The translations under genes and the position numbers were made by a program. Under the pieces are notes generated by a model. It searched no databases and had not been told where the DNA came from. It saw only the letters and a program-made list of their open reading frames with translations. Below are positions 1 to 5,527 of a stretch of 5,527 nucleotides of DNA, piece by piece. The DNA comes from Pseudomonadota bacterium (lineage in GTDB: Bacteria; Pseudomonadota; Gammaproteobacteria; Enterobacterales; Enterobacteriaceae). The stretch is taken from positions 1 through 5,527 of the forward strand of contig JAEYFY010000196.1 of the NCBI GenBank assembly GCA_023454395.1, in the 5' to 3' direction. Position 1 is the stretch's first letter; each line of letters begins with the position of its first letter.

Positions 1-70
1 ATTCTGAGTTATTGTGTAATATAACTCTGTCAGTGAGTGTTCTACTTCACTATTAAGGTCTAATCGTTAT
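1..70 (+). other. Leader upstream of the exporter operon; no identifiable gene
   Basis: Only 70 nt precede the first gene. One + frame is open from the window edge to a TAA at 54-56, so this could be the last codons of an upstream gene, but the 17 residues it would encode match nothing I recognise. A ribosome binding site (AAGG, 55-58) overlaps that stop and lies 12 nt before the ATG at 71, a rather long spacing. Short imperfect inverted repeats (ACTC/GAGT at 24-27/35-38 and AGTGA/TCACT at 32-36/47-51) overlap one another and could be part of an operator. They are too short to assert. No promoter with both -35 and -10 boxes can be defended here; it may lie off-window. Confidence 0.3.
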
Positions 71-1042
71 ATGAAAAAAAGAGCCATTTATCTTATTTTA
101 TTAATGCTAATACTAATTGCATTAGCCATACTTTTCCGCGCGCATAATCAATATTTATTACTGCAAGGCGAAGTAGACGCACCGGAAGTCATTGTCGCCT
201 CTAAAGCCAAAGGTCGTGTGATTGAGCGTCATATAGAGCGTGGTGATGATGTAAAAGCGGGGCAATTGATGATCACATTAGAAAGCCCTGAACTTAACGC
301 ACAAGTTGCTGCACTTGAAGCCGCTAAAGCACAAGCACAAGCTCAACTAGACTTGTCATTGCATGGCACAAGAGAAGAGAGCATTCGTAATCTAGAAGCC
401 GTGCTATCTCAAGCCAAAGTAGAAGCTACAAATGCGACAAGAGATTATCAGCGTATCAGTGCTGTAGCGAATAAAGGCTATGTATCAGCGACAGAACTGG
501 ATAATGCACGCCGTAGCCGAGATGTCGCTTCACAACGTGTAAGAGCTGCGCAAGCGGAGCTTGATGAAGCCCAAAATGGCGATCGTATTGAATTACGCCA
601 CAAATATACGGCGGCGGTGCAACAAGCAGAACAGCAATTAATTGAGTTGAAAATTCAGCAAGATGACTTACAGGTGAAAGCGCCGGTTGATGGTGAAGTC
701 GGTCCTATTCCTGCGGAAATTGGTGAGCTTTTTAACGCGAATAGCCCACTTGCCACACTGATCCGAATTCCTGATGCCTATTTTGTTTATAACCTTCGCG
801 AAGATATCTTAGCGGATATTCGTAAAGGTGATCGCATTACTATCACTGTTCCCGCATTAGGCAATAAAGAAGTCGAAGCTGAAATTCGCTATATCGCTCC
901 AATGGGCGACTATGCAACAAAAAGAGCAACAAGAGCAACGGGCGATTTCGATTTAAAAACATTTGAAATCCGACTGTATCCTGTTACGCCAATTGAAGGG
1001 TTACGCCCTGGTATGAGTGCATTATGGCGTTGGGATAAATAA
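71..1042 (+). CDS. HlyD-family membrane fusion (periplasmic adaptor) protein of an efflux/secretion system
   Basis: This 323-aa protein is probably the inner-membrane-anchored adaptor that links a permease to an outer-membrane TolC-type channel. The N-terminus is a short basic stretch followed by one hydrophobic helix (about residues 5-22) with no obvious cleavage site, so it should stay anchored facing the periplasm. A first lipoyl half-motif follows (about 34-73, with GRV at 48-50 and the turn GDDVKAGQ at 58-65). Next comes a long Ala/Gln/Glu-rich alpha-hairpin (about 74-198), the second lipoyl half (about 200-232, core KAPVDGEVG), and a beta-barrel/membrane-proximal domain ending in the typical GLRPGMSALW (310-319). 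Length and domain order resemble E. coli YbhG (about 332 aa). ATG 71 is the only usable start, because no ATG, GTG or TTG occurs in frame between it and the stop at 17-19. The first permease gene starts 9 nt downstream, so the genes are surely co-transcribed. The substrate is unknown. The family assignment is firm; I do not assign a gene name. Confidence 0.9.
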   Translation: MKKRAIYLILLMLILIALAILFRAHNQYLLLQGEVDAPEVIVASKAKGRVIERHIERGDDVKAGQLMITLESPELNAQVAALEAAKAQAQAQLDLSLHGTREESIRNLEAVLSQAKVEATNATRDYQRISAVANKGYVSATELDNARRSRDVASQRVRAAQAELDEAQNGDRIELRHKYTAAVQQAEQQLIELKIQQDDLQVKAPVDGEVGPIPAEIGELFNANSPLATLIRIPDAYFVYNLREDILADIRKGDRITITVPALGNKEVEAEIRYIAPMGDYATKRATRATGDFDLKTFEIRLYPVTPIEGLRPGMSALWRWDK

Positions 1043-1051
1043 GGACAAACA

Positions 1052-2197
1052 ATGAGAGTAAAGGCAGCTTGGCGTGGCTTTAGTAGCGCATTTTCACGAG
1101 AAACTCATATGGCAGTCCGTAGCCCAGTTTTTCACTGGCTAAGCTGGCTGTTTCCATTGATGTTGTTCACGTTAATTAGTGCTAACTTTTCTGAAGGCAC
1201 ATTGCTGAACTTGCCTGTTTCTGTGATCAATAACGATAATAGCCCGTTATCGAGAACACTGATCAGAGACTTAAATGCAGGCTCTCATGCGCAATTAAAT
1301 ACGTTAGATGGTAATCCACGCACTGCAATGGAGCGATTAGGTAGCGCAAAAGATTATGCGATATTGACCATTCCTCGACACTTTGAAAGTAAGGTATTAG
1401 CAGGAAAACAACCCACAACACGGATGTATTACAACGGGTTGTATTATGCTGCTGGGAGTTATGCAATACAGGATTTTAGTGGGCTTCTTGCAGAGCTTAA
1501 TGCGCAATATCGCACTGTGTTAGCGCAAGAGATGAATAAACCTGTTCCTCCCTTGGCAAAAGTGACGCTCTCTTATGACAGTTTATTTAATGCCAGTGGC
1601 AGCTATATTTATTATCAGCAATTTGCCGCTACGATCCATATGCTCCAGCTATTTGTCGTGACCTGTACGATTTATTCGTTGTCGCGCGGTAATATGCTAT
1701 TGAATATTAAGCCTTTCACATTTGCACTGATTGGAAAACTTACGCCTTACACACTGTTTTTCTTAACCTTATTAATTGTTGAATTAGCGGCATTAGTGCA
1801 TTTTTCGGGGGCGAAAGTGAACGGTAATCCGCTATATATGGTATTAGTGGGGTTCTTCTATATCATTGCGGCTCAAAGTGTGGGATTGCTGCTCTTTGCG
1901 TTTACCAATAGTGCGATAACGGCATACAGTATGATAGGTATGTTGGTGAGTATTGCCTTGGCATTTTCAGGCATGGCTGTACCTGAACTTTCGATGATCT
2001 TACCTGCGCGGATTATTTCTAATTTAGAGCCATTAACGCACGCCTTAAATGCGATGTTTGATATTTTCTTAAGAGAAGTATCACTACAAGGCATTTTATA
2101 TGTTTGTTCACTCTTACTGATTTATCCTTTTGCTATCGCCTTCTTAGTTCGCAAACGTATTTTTAAACGATTGGAATTACAGGTAGGTGTCGCATGA
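1052..2197 (+). CDS. ABC-2-type transporter permease, first of a paralogous pair
   Basis: This 381-aa inner-membrane protein has the ABC-2 exporter permease layout. There is a cytoplasmic N-terminus, TM1 (about residues 28-45), and a large extracytoplasmic domain (about 46-190) carrying LPVSVINNDNSP (54-65). Roughly five membrane helices follow (about 195-212, 225-250, 262-285, 288-310 and 347-367), then a basic C-terminal tail (RKRIFKR, 367-373). The start ATG has a good ribosome binding site, AAGGA at 1041-1045, which overlaps the stop of the adaptor gene with 6 nt spacing. The stop overlaps the start of the next permease gene. The extracytoplasmic domain aligns by eye with that of the second permease, so the two probably form a heterodimer. 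The loop after TM2 reads SLSRGNMLLNIKP (209-221) and lacks the usual RE-x-E-x-GT-x-E-x-L segment of ATPase-coupled ABC-2 permeases. No ATPase gene is adjacent. The call as a membrane exporter subunit is firm; energy source and substrate are unknown. Confidence 0.85.
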   Translation: MRVKAAWRGFSSAFSRETHMAVRSPVFHWLSWLFPLMLFTLISANFSEGTLLNLPVSVINNDNSPLSRTLIRDLNAGSHAQLNTLDGNPRTAMERLGSAKDYAILTIPRHFESKVLAGKQPTTRMYYNGLYYAAGSYAIQDFSGLLAELNAQYRTVLAQEMNKPVPPLAKVTLSYDSLFNASGSYIYYQQFAATIHMLQLFVVTCTIYSLSRGNMLLNIKPFTFALIGKLTPYTLFFLTLLIVELAALVHFSGAKVNGNPLYMVLVGFFYIIAAQSVGLLLFAFTNSAITAYSMIGMLVSIALAFSGMAVPELSMILPARIISNLEPLTHALNAMFDIFLREVSLQGILYVCSLLLIYPFAIAFLVRKRIFKRLELQVGVA

Positions 2198-3360
2198 TGC
2201 AAATATACTTCCAAACCTTTAAGCGTGTTCTATTGGGTATGTTAGAAAAACCCATGTGGATGTTACTTATTGTTTCTTTATGCATTATGAGTTTAGTGTA
2301 TGCCAAACCTGTTTTATGGGATTTGCCTGTGGCAGTGATTAATCAAGATCATAGCCCAGCAAGTTATTCACTTATTCGGTCATTAAACTCGACACCTAAA
2401 TTAAGCATTAAGAACTACGATAATTTAGATGAAGCTCGTCACGATATGATTATGCGTGAGCTTTTTGCCATCATTATTATTCCAACTGATTTTGAGAAAA
2501 AATTATTAAATGGCAAAGATGTCACTGTGCCAGTCTTTGGTGATGCGACAAACCGTCTGGCTAGTGGGCAAATTCAACAAGAATTGATGTTGGCGTATCA
2601 GCAGTTATTAGATGCTTACAATGGGCGTATTTTGAGAAATGCAGGTTTTAGTGTTGAGCAATCAAACATCCTATTAAAGCCTATTCAGGGTGAAACCATT
2701 GCGATGTATAACCCAGGGGTAAGTTTTGCTGCGATTATTTTCCCTGGGTTATTAGTGATGTTATTACAACACTCCCTTTTAATTGCTTGTGTCCGCGTTA
2801 GTATCGCGGTGAGAAGCACACCAAAAGGAAAGCCTCCTTTGGCTGTGTATTTAGGGGCATTATCTGCACTTATTCCGATTTGGTTATTTTTATCTGCAGT
2901 ATTCTTTGCGTTGTGGCCGTGGGTATTGGGATATCGCCAAGAAGCACCGCTTTATCAGGTTTGGATGCTGACTTTCCCATTCTTATTGGCGGTCTTAGGG
3001 TTAGGTAAGTTAATTACAGAATGCTTACGCAGTGTTGAGATGATTTATCTGACACTGGCATTTGTGACTACACCTGTGTTCTATATTTCTGGCACGATTT
3101 GGCCACTACAAGCAATGCCTGACTGGGTCTTTGCCATTTCATCTGCATTACCTTCTACATGGGCAGTAAACGCCATGGCGGGAATTAACCAAATGGGGCT
3201 GTCATTCCAAAGTATATTGGGTGATATCGTGATGATGCTCGTTTTAGGTGTGATTTATACCGTATTAGGTGTGCTGGTGGGGATGTTACGTAATGGTGAG
3301 CTAAGACATATTACGCATCAGTTTAAGCATTGGTTACATCATCGTGGAGAGTCAAAATAG
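2194..3360 (+). CDS. ABC-2-type transporter permease, second of a paralogous pair
   Basis: This 388-aa inner-membrane protein is related to the preceding permease. TM1 (about residues 21-38) is followed by an extracytoplasmic domain (about 39-175) with LPVAVINQDHSP (44-55). Helices follow at about 176-205, 216-242, 254-276, 282-304 and 341-364, then a basic, His-rich tail. The family pattern Y-N-P-G before TM2 (172-175) and the signature region ISGTIWPLQAMPDW (298-311) after the fifth helix are well preserved, which makes the ABC-2 assignment secure. The post-TM2 cytoplasmic loop (VRVSIAVRSTPKGKPP, about 200-215) lacks the RE-x-E-x-GT-x-E-x-L segment expected of ATPase-coupled relatives. The start overlaps the previous stop as ATGA (2194-2197), implying translational coupling. 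A second ATG at 2197 is equally possible and would remove one residue. AGGTAGG at 2181-2187 can serve as ribosome binding site. It is the last exporter gene, and no terminator hairpin follows directly. The substrate is unknown. Confidence 0.87.
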   Translation: MMQIYFQTFKRVLLGMLEKPMWMLLIVSLCIMSLVYAKPVLWDLPVAVINQDHSPASYSLIRSLNSTPKLSIKNYDNLDEARHDMIMRELFAIIIIPTDFEKKLLNGKDVTVPVFGDATNRLASGQIQQELMLAYQQLLDAYNGRILRNAGFSVEQSNILLKPIQGETIAMYNPGVSFAAIIFPGLLVMLLQHSLLIACVRVSIAVRSTPKGKPPLAVYLGALSALIPIWLFLSAVFFALWPWVLGYRQEAPLYQVWMLTFPFLLAVLGLGKLITECLRSVEMIYLTLAFVTTPVFYISGTIWPLQAMPDWVFAISSALPSTWAVNAMAGINQMGLSFQSILGDIVMMLVLGVIYTVLGVLVGMLRNGELRHITHQFKHWLHHRGESK

Positions 3361-3430
3361 GTTATATGATAAAACCATCAACAAATAAATATTTAACTTA
3401 AAACTATCAATTAGGAATAGGCTCTACTAT

Positions 3431-3580
3431 ATGGAAATTGAAGAATTAGAATCGGGTTTTATTGAAATAAAATTATCAGAAGCCAATTATAACAAATTGA
3501 TCTCATGGTTAGATAAATCAGCTAAGCCAAATGTTGAGCTAAGTAAAACATTGAAATCAAAATCACCTTGGGATAAGTGA
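3431..3580 (+). CDS. 49-aa orphan protein resembling the C-terminal half of a DUF1778/TacA-type antitoxin
   Basis: The ORF runs from ATG to TGA and encodes a 49-residue, charged protein with no membrane segment. Residues 13-48 follow the C-terminal consensus I recall for DUF1778 (TacA/AtaR/ItaR) antitoxins with the same spacing throughout: L15, Y20 in the Trp/Tyr slot, L23 in the Phe slot, LD at 27-28, KPN at 32-34, L37, L41 and a terminal PWD at 46-48. In TacA-type proteins this tail wraps around and inhibits a GNAT acetyltransferase toxin that modifies aminoacyl-tRNA. The ribbon-helix-helix DNA-binding half is absent: the frame closes at a TAA at 3386-3388, so it cannot be encoded upstream. 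No toxin gene follows. The ribosome binding site is modest (AGGA 3413-3416 or TAGG 3418-3421). G+C by my count is 29% (44 of 150), visibly below the flanking genes. It could be co-transcribed with the permeases (70-nt gap, no hairpin between). It could be a functional solitary antitoxin, a remnant of a decayed toxin-antitoxin pair, or a chance ORF; the motif match makes the last least likely. Confidence 0.6.
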   Translation: MEIEELESGFIEIKLSEANYNKLISWLDKSAKPNVELSKTLKSKSPWDK

Positions 3581-3584
3581 ATTC

Positions 3585-3617
3585 ATCCACTCTATTATTG
3601 AATTAAATAGAGTGGAT
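3585..3617. terminator. Perfect 12-bp inverted repeat between convergent genes, probable bidirectional terminator
   Basis: ATCCACTCTATT (3585-3596) pairs perfectly with AATAGAGTGGAT (3606-3617) around a 9-nt loop. The repeat starts 4 nt after the stop of the small + strand ORF and ends 8 nt before the stop of ubiV on the - strand, which is where a shared terminator would be expected. Neither side has the run of T residues typical of an intrinsic terminator (TAAACTCG follows on +, GAATTCACTT follows on -), and the stem is only moderately GC-rich. It may act weakly, with Rho, or as a 3'-end stabilising hairpin. Confidence 0.6.
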
Positions 3618-3625
3618 TAAACTCG

Positions 3626-4504
3626 CTACTCCACCAATTCCAATCCTGCCAATTTACGCCAATAACCGTTACAGTCATGATGATGAATGGTTGTAATGGG
3701 GTGTTGACCTAGCTCATTTTGGCGAAATTGTTGCAAGGTATCAAAAATAGCGTCAGATTCAGGTGAAAGGCGAATAATATCCACTAAACCTGCCATTGAT
3801 GTTTGATCGTTACCCAAGTTATAACAATAGCCACTTTGTGTTTGAATACCATTAAGAACAAATACTTGCTGATTTTCTTGTGAGAGCACTTCACGACCTT
3901 GAGGGTATTTTTGGCAACAGGTTTCACAATCATCTTTAGAACGATTTTCAGAACGCGCAGTAAAACAGCGTGCGGAATAAGCTAAAGGAAGATGCCCATA
4001 AGCCAATACTTCAACTTCAAATTTATTGCGAATGCCTAATGTTTCACATTGATTTAAAAGATTATTTAGCCACTCGCGAGAAAGCTCCACAGGCATACAC
4101 CAACGCATCATGCCTTGCTTATGTAACAAACGTAGTGCATAAGCGTTGTAGCAGTTAAGCCCGTGACCTGCGACAAAAGGAAGATTGCGCTCGTAAAGCA
4201 TATTAATTACGCCAAAATCATGGGCTTCAACTAAAAACTCGCCATTATCAACCAGCTTAGCAATTTCTTTTAATTCCGAAGGGGCTTGTAATAACGCTAA
4301 GGTAGAAAGAACCACTTGTTTGCCACTTTTAGCGACTTCTTTGGCCAGGTTTATCCAATCTTGAGGCTTGGTTTCTCGGCGTTTGCTGCACACTGTTTCG
4401 CCTAAATAAATAATATCAGCGTCGCACTGTTTTGCTTTTTCGTAGAACGCTTCAAGTGTCTCTTTTTGCCAATAATAAAGTACAGATCCTAATGCATATT
4501 TCAT
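3626..4504 (-). CDS. ubiV: UbiV, O2-independent ubiquinone biosynthesis protein (U32 family)
   Basis: UbiV (formerly YhbV) pairs with UbiU to form an iron-sulfur heterodimer needed to hydroxylate the ubiquinone ring without oxygen, so that ubiquinone can be made anaerobically. It is a cytoplasmic member of the peptidase U32 family but is not thought to act as a protease. The 292-aa product begins MKYALGSVLYYW and is the same length as the E. coli protein. The four cysteines known to hold its [4Fe-4S] cluster in E. coli are present at the same positions: C39, C180, C193 and C197, the last two within DDCETCC (191-197). The start at 4504 is chosen because AAGGAT (4516-4511) lies 7 nt upstream and it gives the family N-terminus. 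An in-frame start at 4543 would add 13 unrelated residues and overlap ubiU by 26 nt. It follows ubiU by 13 nt, in one operon. In E. coli this operon is activated anaerobically by Fnr; any such site here would be upstream of ubiU, outside the window. Confidence 0.95.
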   Translation of the reverse strand: MKYALGSVLYYWQKETLEAFYEKAKQCDADIIYLGETVCSKRRETKPQDWINLAKEVAKSGKQVVLSTLALLQAPSELKEIAKLVDNGEFLVEAHDFGVINMLYERNLPFVAGHGLNCYNAYALRLLHKQGMMRWCMPVELSREWLNNLLNQCETLGIRNKFEVEVLAYGHLPLAYSARCFTARSENRSKDDCETCCQKYPQGREVLSQENQQVFVLNGIQTQSGYCYNLGNDQTSMAGLVDIIRLSPESDAIFDTLQQFRQNELGQHPITTIHHHDCNGYWRKLAGLELVE

Positions 4505-4510
4505 TTTCGT

Positions 4511-4516
4511 ATCCTT
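4511..4516 (-). promoter_or_regulatory. Ribosome binding site that fixes the ubiV start
   Basis: On the - strand the sequence AAGGAT is followed by 7 nt and then ATG at 4504. It sits in the 13-nt gap between the ubiU stop and the ubiV start, and its last base is within 2 nt of the ubiU stop codon, so ribosomes finishing ubiU could reinitiate there. It supports the 292-aa ubiV product over the longer in-frame reading. Confidence 0.8.
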
Positions 4517-4517
4517 A

Positions 4518-5513
4518 TTATTGCCATTTACGGTGATAAGCACCCAATGTTGTTTGTGTTCCTTCTGAAATCTTTCCTAGCGCGTTCATCCAACGTGGAT
4601 TAGTGCTAAAACCTTGAGGATCTTTTTTGCATTGATCAATGGCTGCACGCCAAACTCTCGCCACTTCTGTCACATAGGCAGGGCTACGTTGACGACCTTC
4701 AATTTTAACTGACGCAATATTCATCGCCATTAATTCAGGTAAGAGTGAAAGAGTATTGAGGCTGGTCGGCTCTTCTAATGCGTGATAACAATTTTCATCA
4801 ACAAAATAGCGACCTTTACACAGTGTTGGGTAGCCCGCATTTTCATCAGGTGAATAGCGATCTATCAAGACATCATTAAGGCGAGATTCCATTCCTTGCG
4901 GTGTTTGTTGCCAACGTACAAAACGCGCAGGAGAGCAAGCACCTACCGTATTTGGCGATTCACCTGTTAAATAGGAAGAGAGATAGCATCTACCTTCAGC
5001 CATAATACATAAACTGCCAAAGGCAAAAACTTCTAAAGGTACAGGGCTATTTTGTGCTAACTGTTTAACTTGATGAATAGATAGAACACGAGGAAGAACA
5101 ATACGAGCCACATCAAAGTTACGTTGATAAAACTCAATCGCTTGTGTATTGGTTGCTGAGGCTTGTACTGAAACATGACGTTCAATATGAGGATAACGCT
5201 CTGCAGCGTACTCTAACATGGCGATATCCGCTAAGATAAGAGCATCAGCGCCTAAAGATGCTGCCATATCAACGGCTTTTTGCCAGCGTTCAAATCCATC
5301 AGGGTGAGCAAAGGTGTTTATTGCAATATGCAATTTTCGCTGGTGGCGATGAACATAATTAACCGCCTCTTGTAACTTCTTTTCTGTGAAATTTAAACCA
5401 GCAAAATGTCTTGCATTAGTATCATCTTTTAAGCCGATATAAACGGCATCCGCACCATTATCTATGGCCGCTTTTAAGGCAGGTAAATTACCCGCAGGGC
5501 ACAGCAATTCCAT
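4518..5513 (-). CDS. ubiU: UbiU, O2-independent ubiquinone biosynthesis protein (U32 family)
   Basis: UbiU (formerly YhbU) is the partner of UbiV in the iron-sulfur heterodimer for O2-independent ring hydroxylation in ubiquinone biosynthesis; the lipid-binding protein UbiT is the third component known from E. coli. The 331-aa product is complete and starts MELLCPAGNLPALKAAI, essentially as in E. coli. The four cluster-ligand cysteines established for E. coli UbiU are all found at identical numbers: C169, C176, C193 and C232. The U32 signature region lies around C169-C176 (FGSLCIMAEGRCYLSSYLTG, 165-184), and the end (GAYHRKWQ) matches the family. ATG 5513 is preferred because AAGGGA (5526-5521) lies 7 nt upstream. 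An in-frame GTG at 5519 would add two residues but sits only 1 nt from that site. It is the first gene of a ubiU-ubiV operon converging on the exporter operon. The promoter and the neighbour on that side are beyond the right edge. Confidence 0.97.
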   Translation of the reverse strand: MELLCPAGNLPALKAAIDNGADAVYIGLKDDTNARHFAGLNFTEKKLQEAVNYVHRHQRKLHIAINTFAHPDGFERWQKAVDMAASLGADALILADIAMLEYAAERYPHIERHVSVQASATNTQAIEFYQRNFDVARIVLPRVLSIHQVKQLAQNSPVPLEVFAFGSLCIMAEGRCYLSSYLTGESPNTVGACSPARFVRWQQTPQGMESRLNDVLIDRYSPDENAGYPTLCKGRYFVDENCYHALEEPTSLNTLSLLPELMAMNIASVKIEGRQRSPAYVTEVARVWRAAIDQCKKDPQGFSTNPRWMNALGKISEGTQTTLGAYHRKWQ

Positions 5514-5520
5514 CTTCACT

Positions 5521-5526
5521 TCCCTT
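5521..5526 (-). promoter_or_regulatory. Ribosome binding site that fixes the ubiU start
   Basis: AAGGGA on the - strand is spaced 7 nt from ATG 5513 but only 1 nt from the in-frame GTG at 5519. It therefore decides in favour of the ATG and the 331-aa protein known from E. coli. The window ends 1 nt beyond it, so the upstream control region cannot be examined. Confidence 0.8.
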
Positions 5527-5527
5527 T

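Noticed and set aside
3..56. Possible C-terminal end of an upstream gene in a + frame open from the window edge
   Set aside because: Only 17 codons are visible and they match no family I know; an open run of this length occurs by chance.
1263..1466. 67-codon open frame on the - strand inside the first permease gene
   Set aside because: It is antisense to a well-supported membrane protein gene, has no recognisable product, and shows composition expected of a shadow frame.
1873..2094. 73-codon open frame on the - strand inside the first permease gene
   Set aside because: It lies fully opposite conserved transmembrane coding sequence, with no family resemblance and no operon context.
3365..3370. 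TATGAT as a -10 box for the small antitoxin-like ORF
   Set aside because: No acceptable -35 box lies 16-18 nt upstream and there is no extended -10 TG; in such AT-rich sequence a single hexamer is not evidence.
3361..3430. A hidden ribbon-helix-helix N-terminal half joined to the small ORF by a frameshift
   Set aside because: The spacer is only 70 nt, has stops including an in-frame TAA at 3386-3388, and the sequence before it is the intact permease 3' end, so a roughly 45-residue domain does not fit.
3581..3625. A GNAT toxin gene or remnant downstream of the antitoxin-like ORF
   Set aside because: Only 45 nt separate it from the ubiV stop, and most of that is the hairpin; no toxin coding sequence is present on either strand.
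3970..4158. 62-codon open frame on the + strand inside ubiV
   Set aside because: It is antisense to ubiV codons that include the cluster cysteine region; a shadow frame with no supporting signal.

Overview
The window looks like chromosome from an AT-rich member of the Enterobacterales, with a Proteus/Providencia-type genome most likely. The two right-hand genes encode proteins that I recognise as very close to Escherichia coli UbiU (331 aa) and UbiV (292 aa), but with AT-rich codon choice. No rRNA, tRNA, insertion sequence, CRISPR array or phage gene is visible. The species assignment is an inference.

Left part, + strand (about 71-3360): a tight three-gene operon. It encodes a HlyD-type membrane fusion (periplasmic adaptor) protein and two ABC-2-type permeases that are paralogues of each other. 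The spacing is 9 nt, then a 4-nt ATGA overlap. The order resembles the E. coli YbhG-YbhF-YbhS-YbhR exporter with the ATPase gene missing. Neither permease shows the conserved cytoplasmic segment by which ABC-2 permeases normally engage an ATPase. The set may therefore be an export system that does not use a conventional ABC ATPase, or that borrows one. Its substrate cannot be read from the sequence.

Middle (3361-3625): a short, very AT-rich spacer (23% G+C over 3361-3430), then a 49-codon ORF at 3431-3580. Its product matches, residue spacing for residue spacing, my recollection of the C-terminal toxin-neutralising tail of DUF1778/TacA-family antitoxins. It has no DNA-binding ribbon-helix-helix half and no GNAT toxin gene beside it. 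A perfect 12-bp inverted repeat follows, lying between the convergent transcription units.

Right part, - strand (5513 down to 3626): ubiU then ubiV, 13 nt apart. Their products form the iron-sulfur heterodimer that carries out O2-independent hydroxylation steps of ubiquinone biosynthesis. All eight known cluster-ligand cysteines are present at the same residue numbers as in E. coli. The ubiU promoter, and ubiT (divergent to ubiU in E. coli), would lie beyond the right edge.

The two points most worth a second look are the ATPase-less exporter operon and the orphan half-antitoxin.
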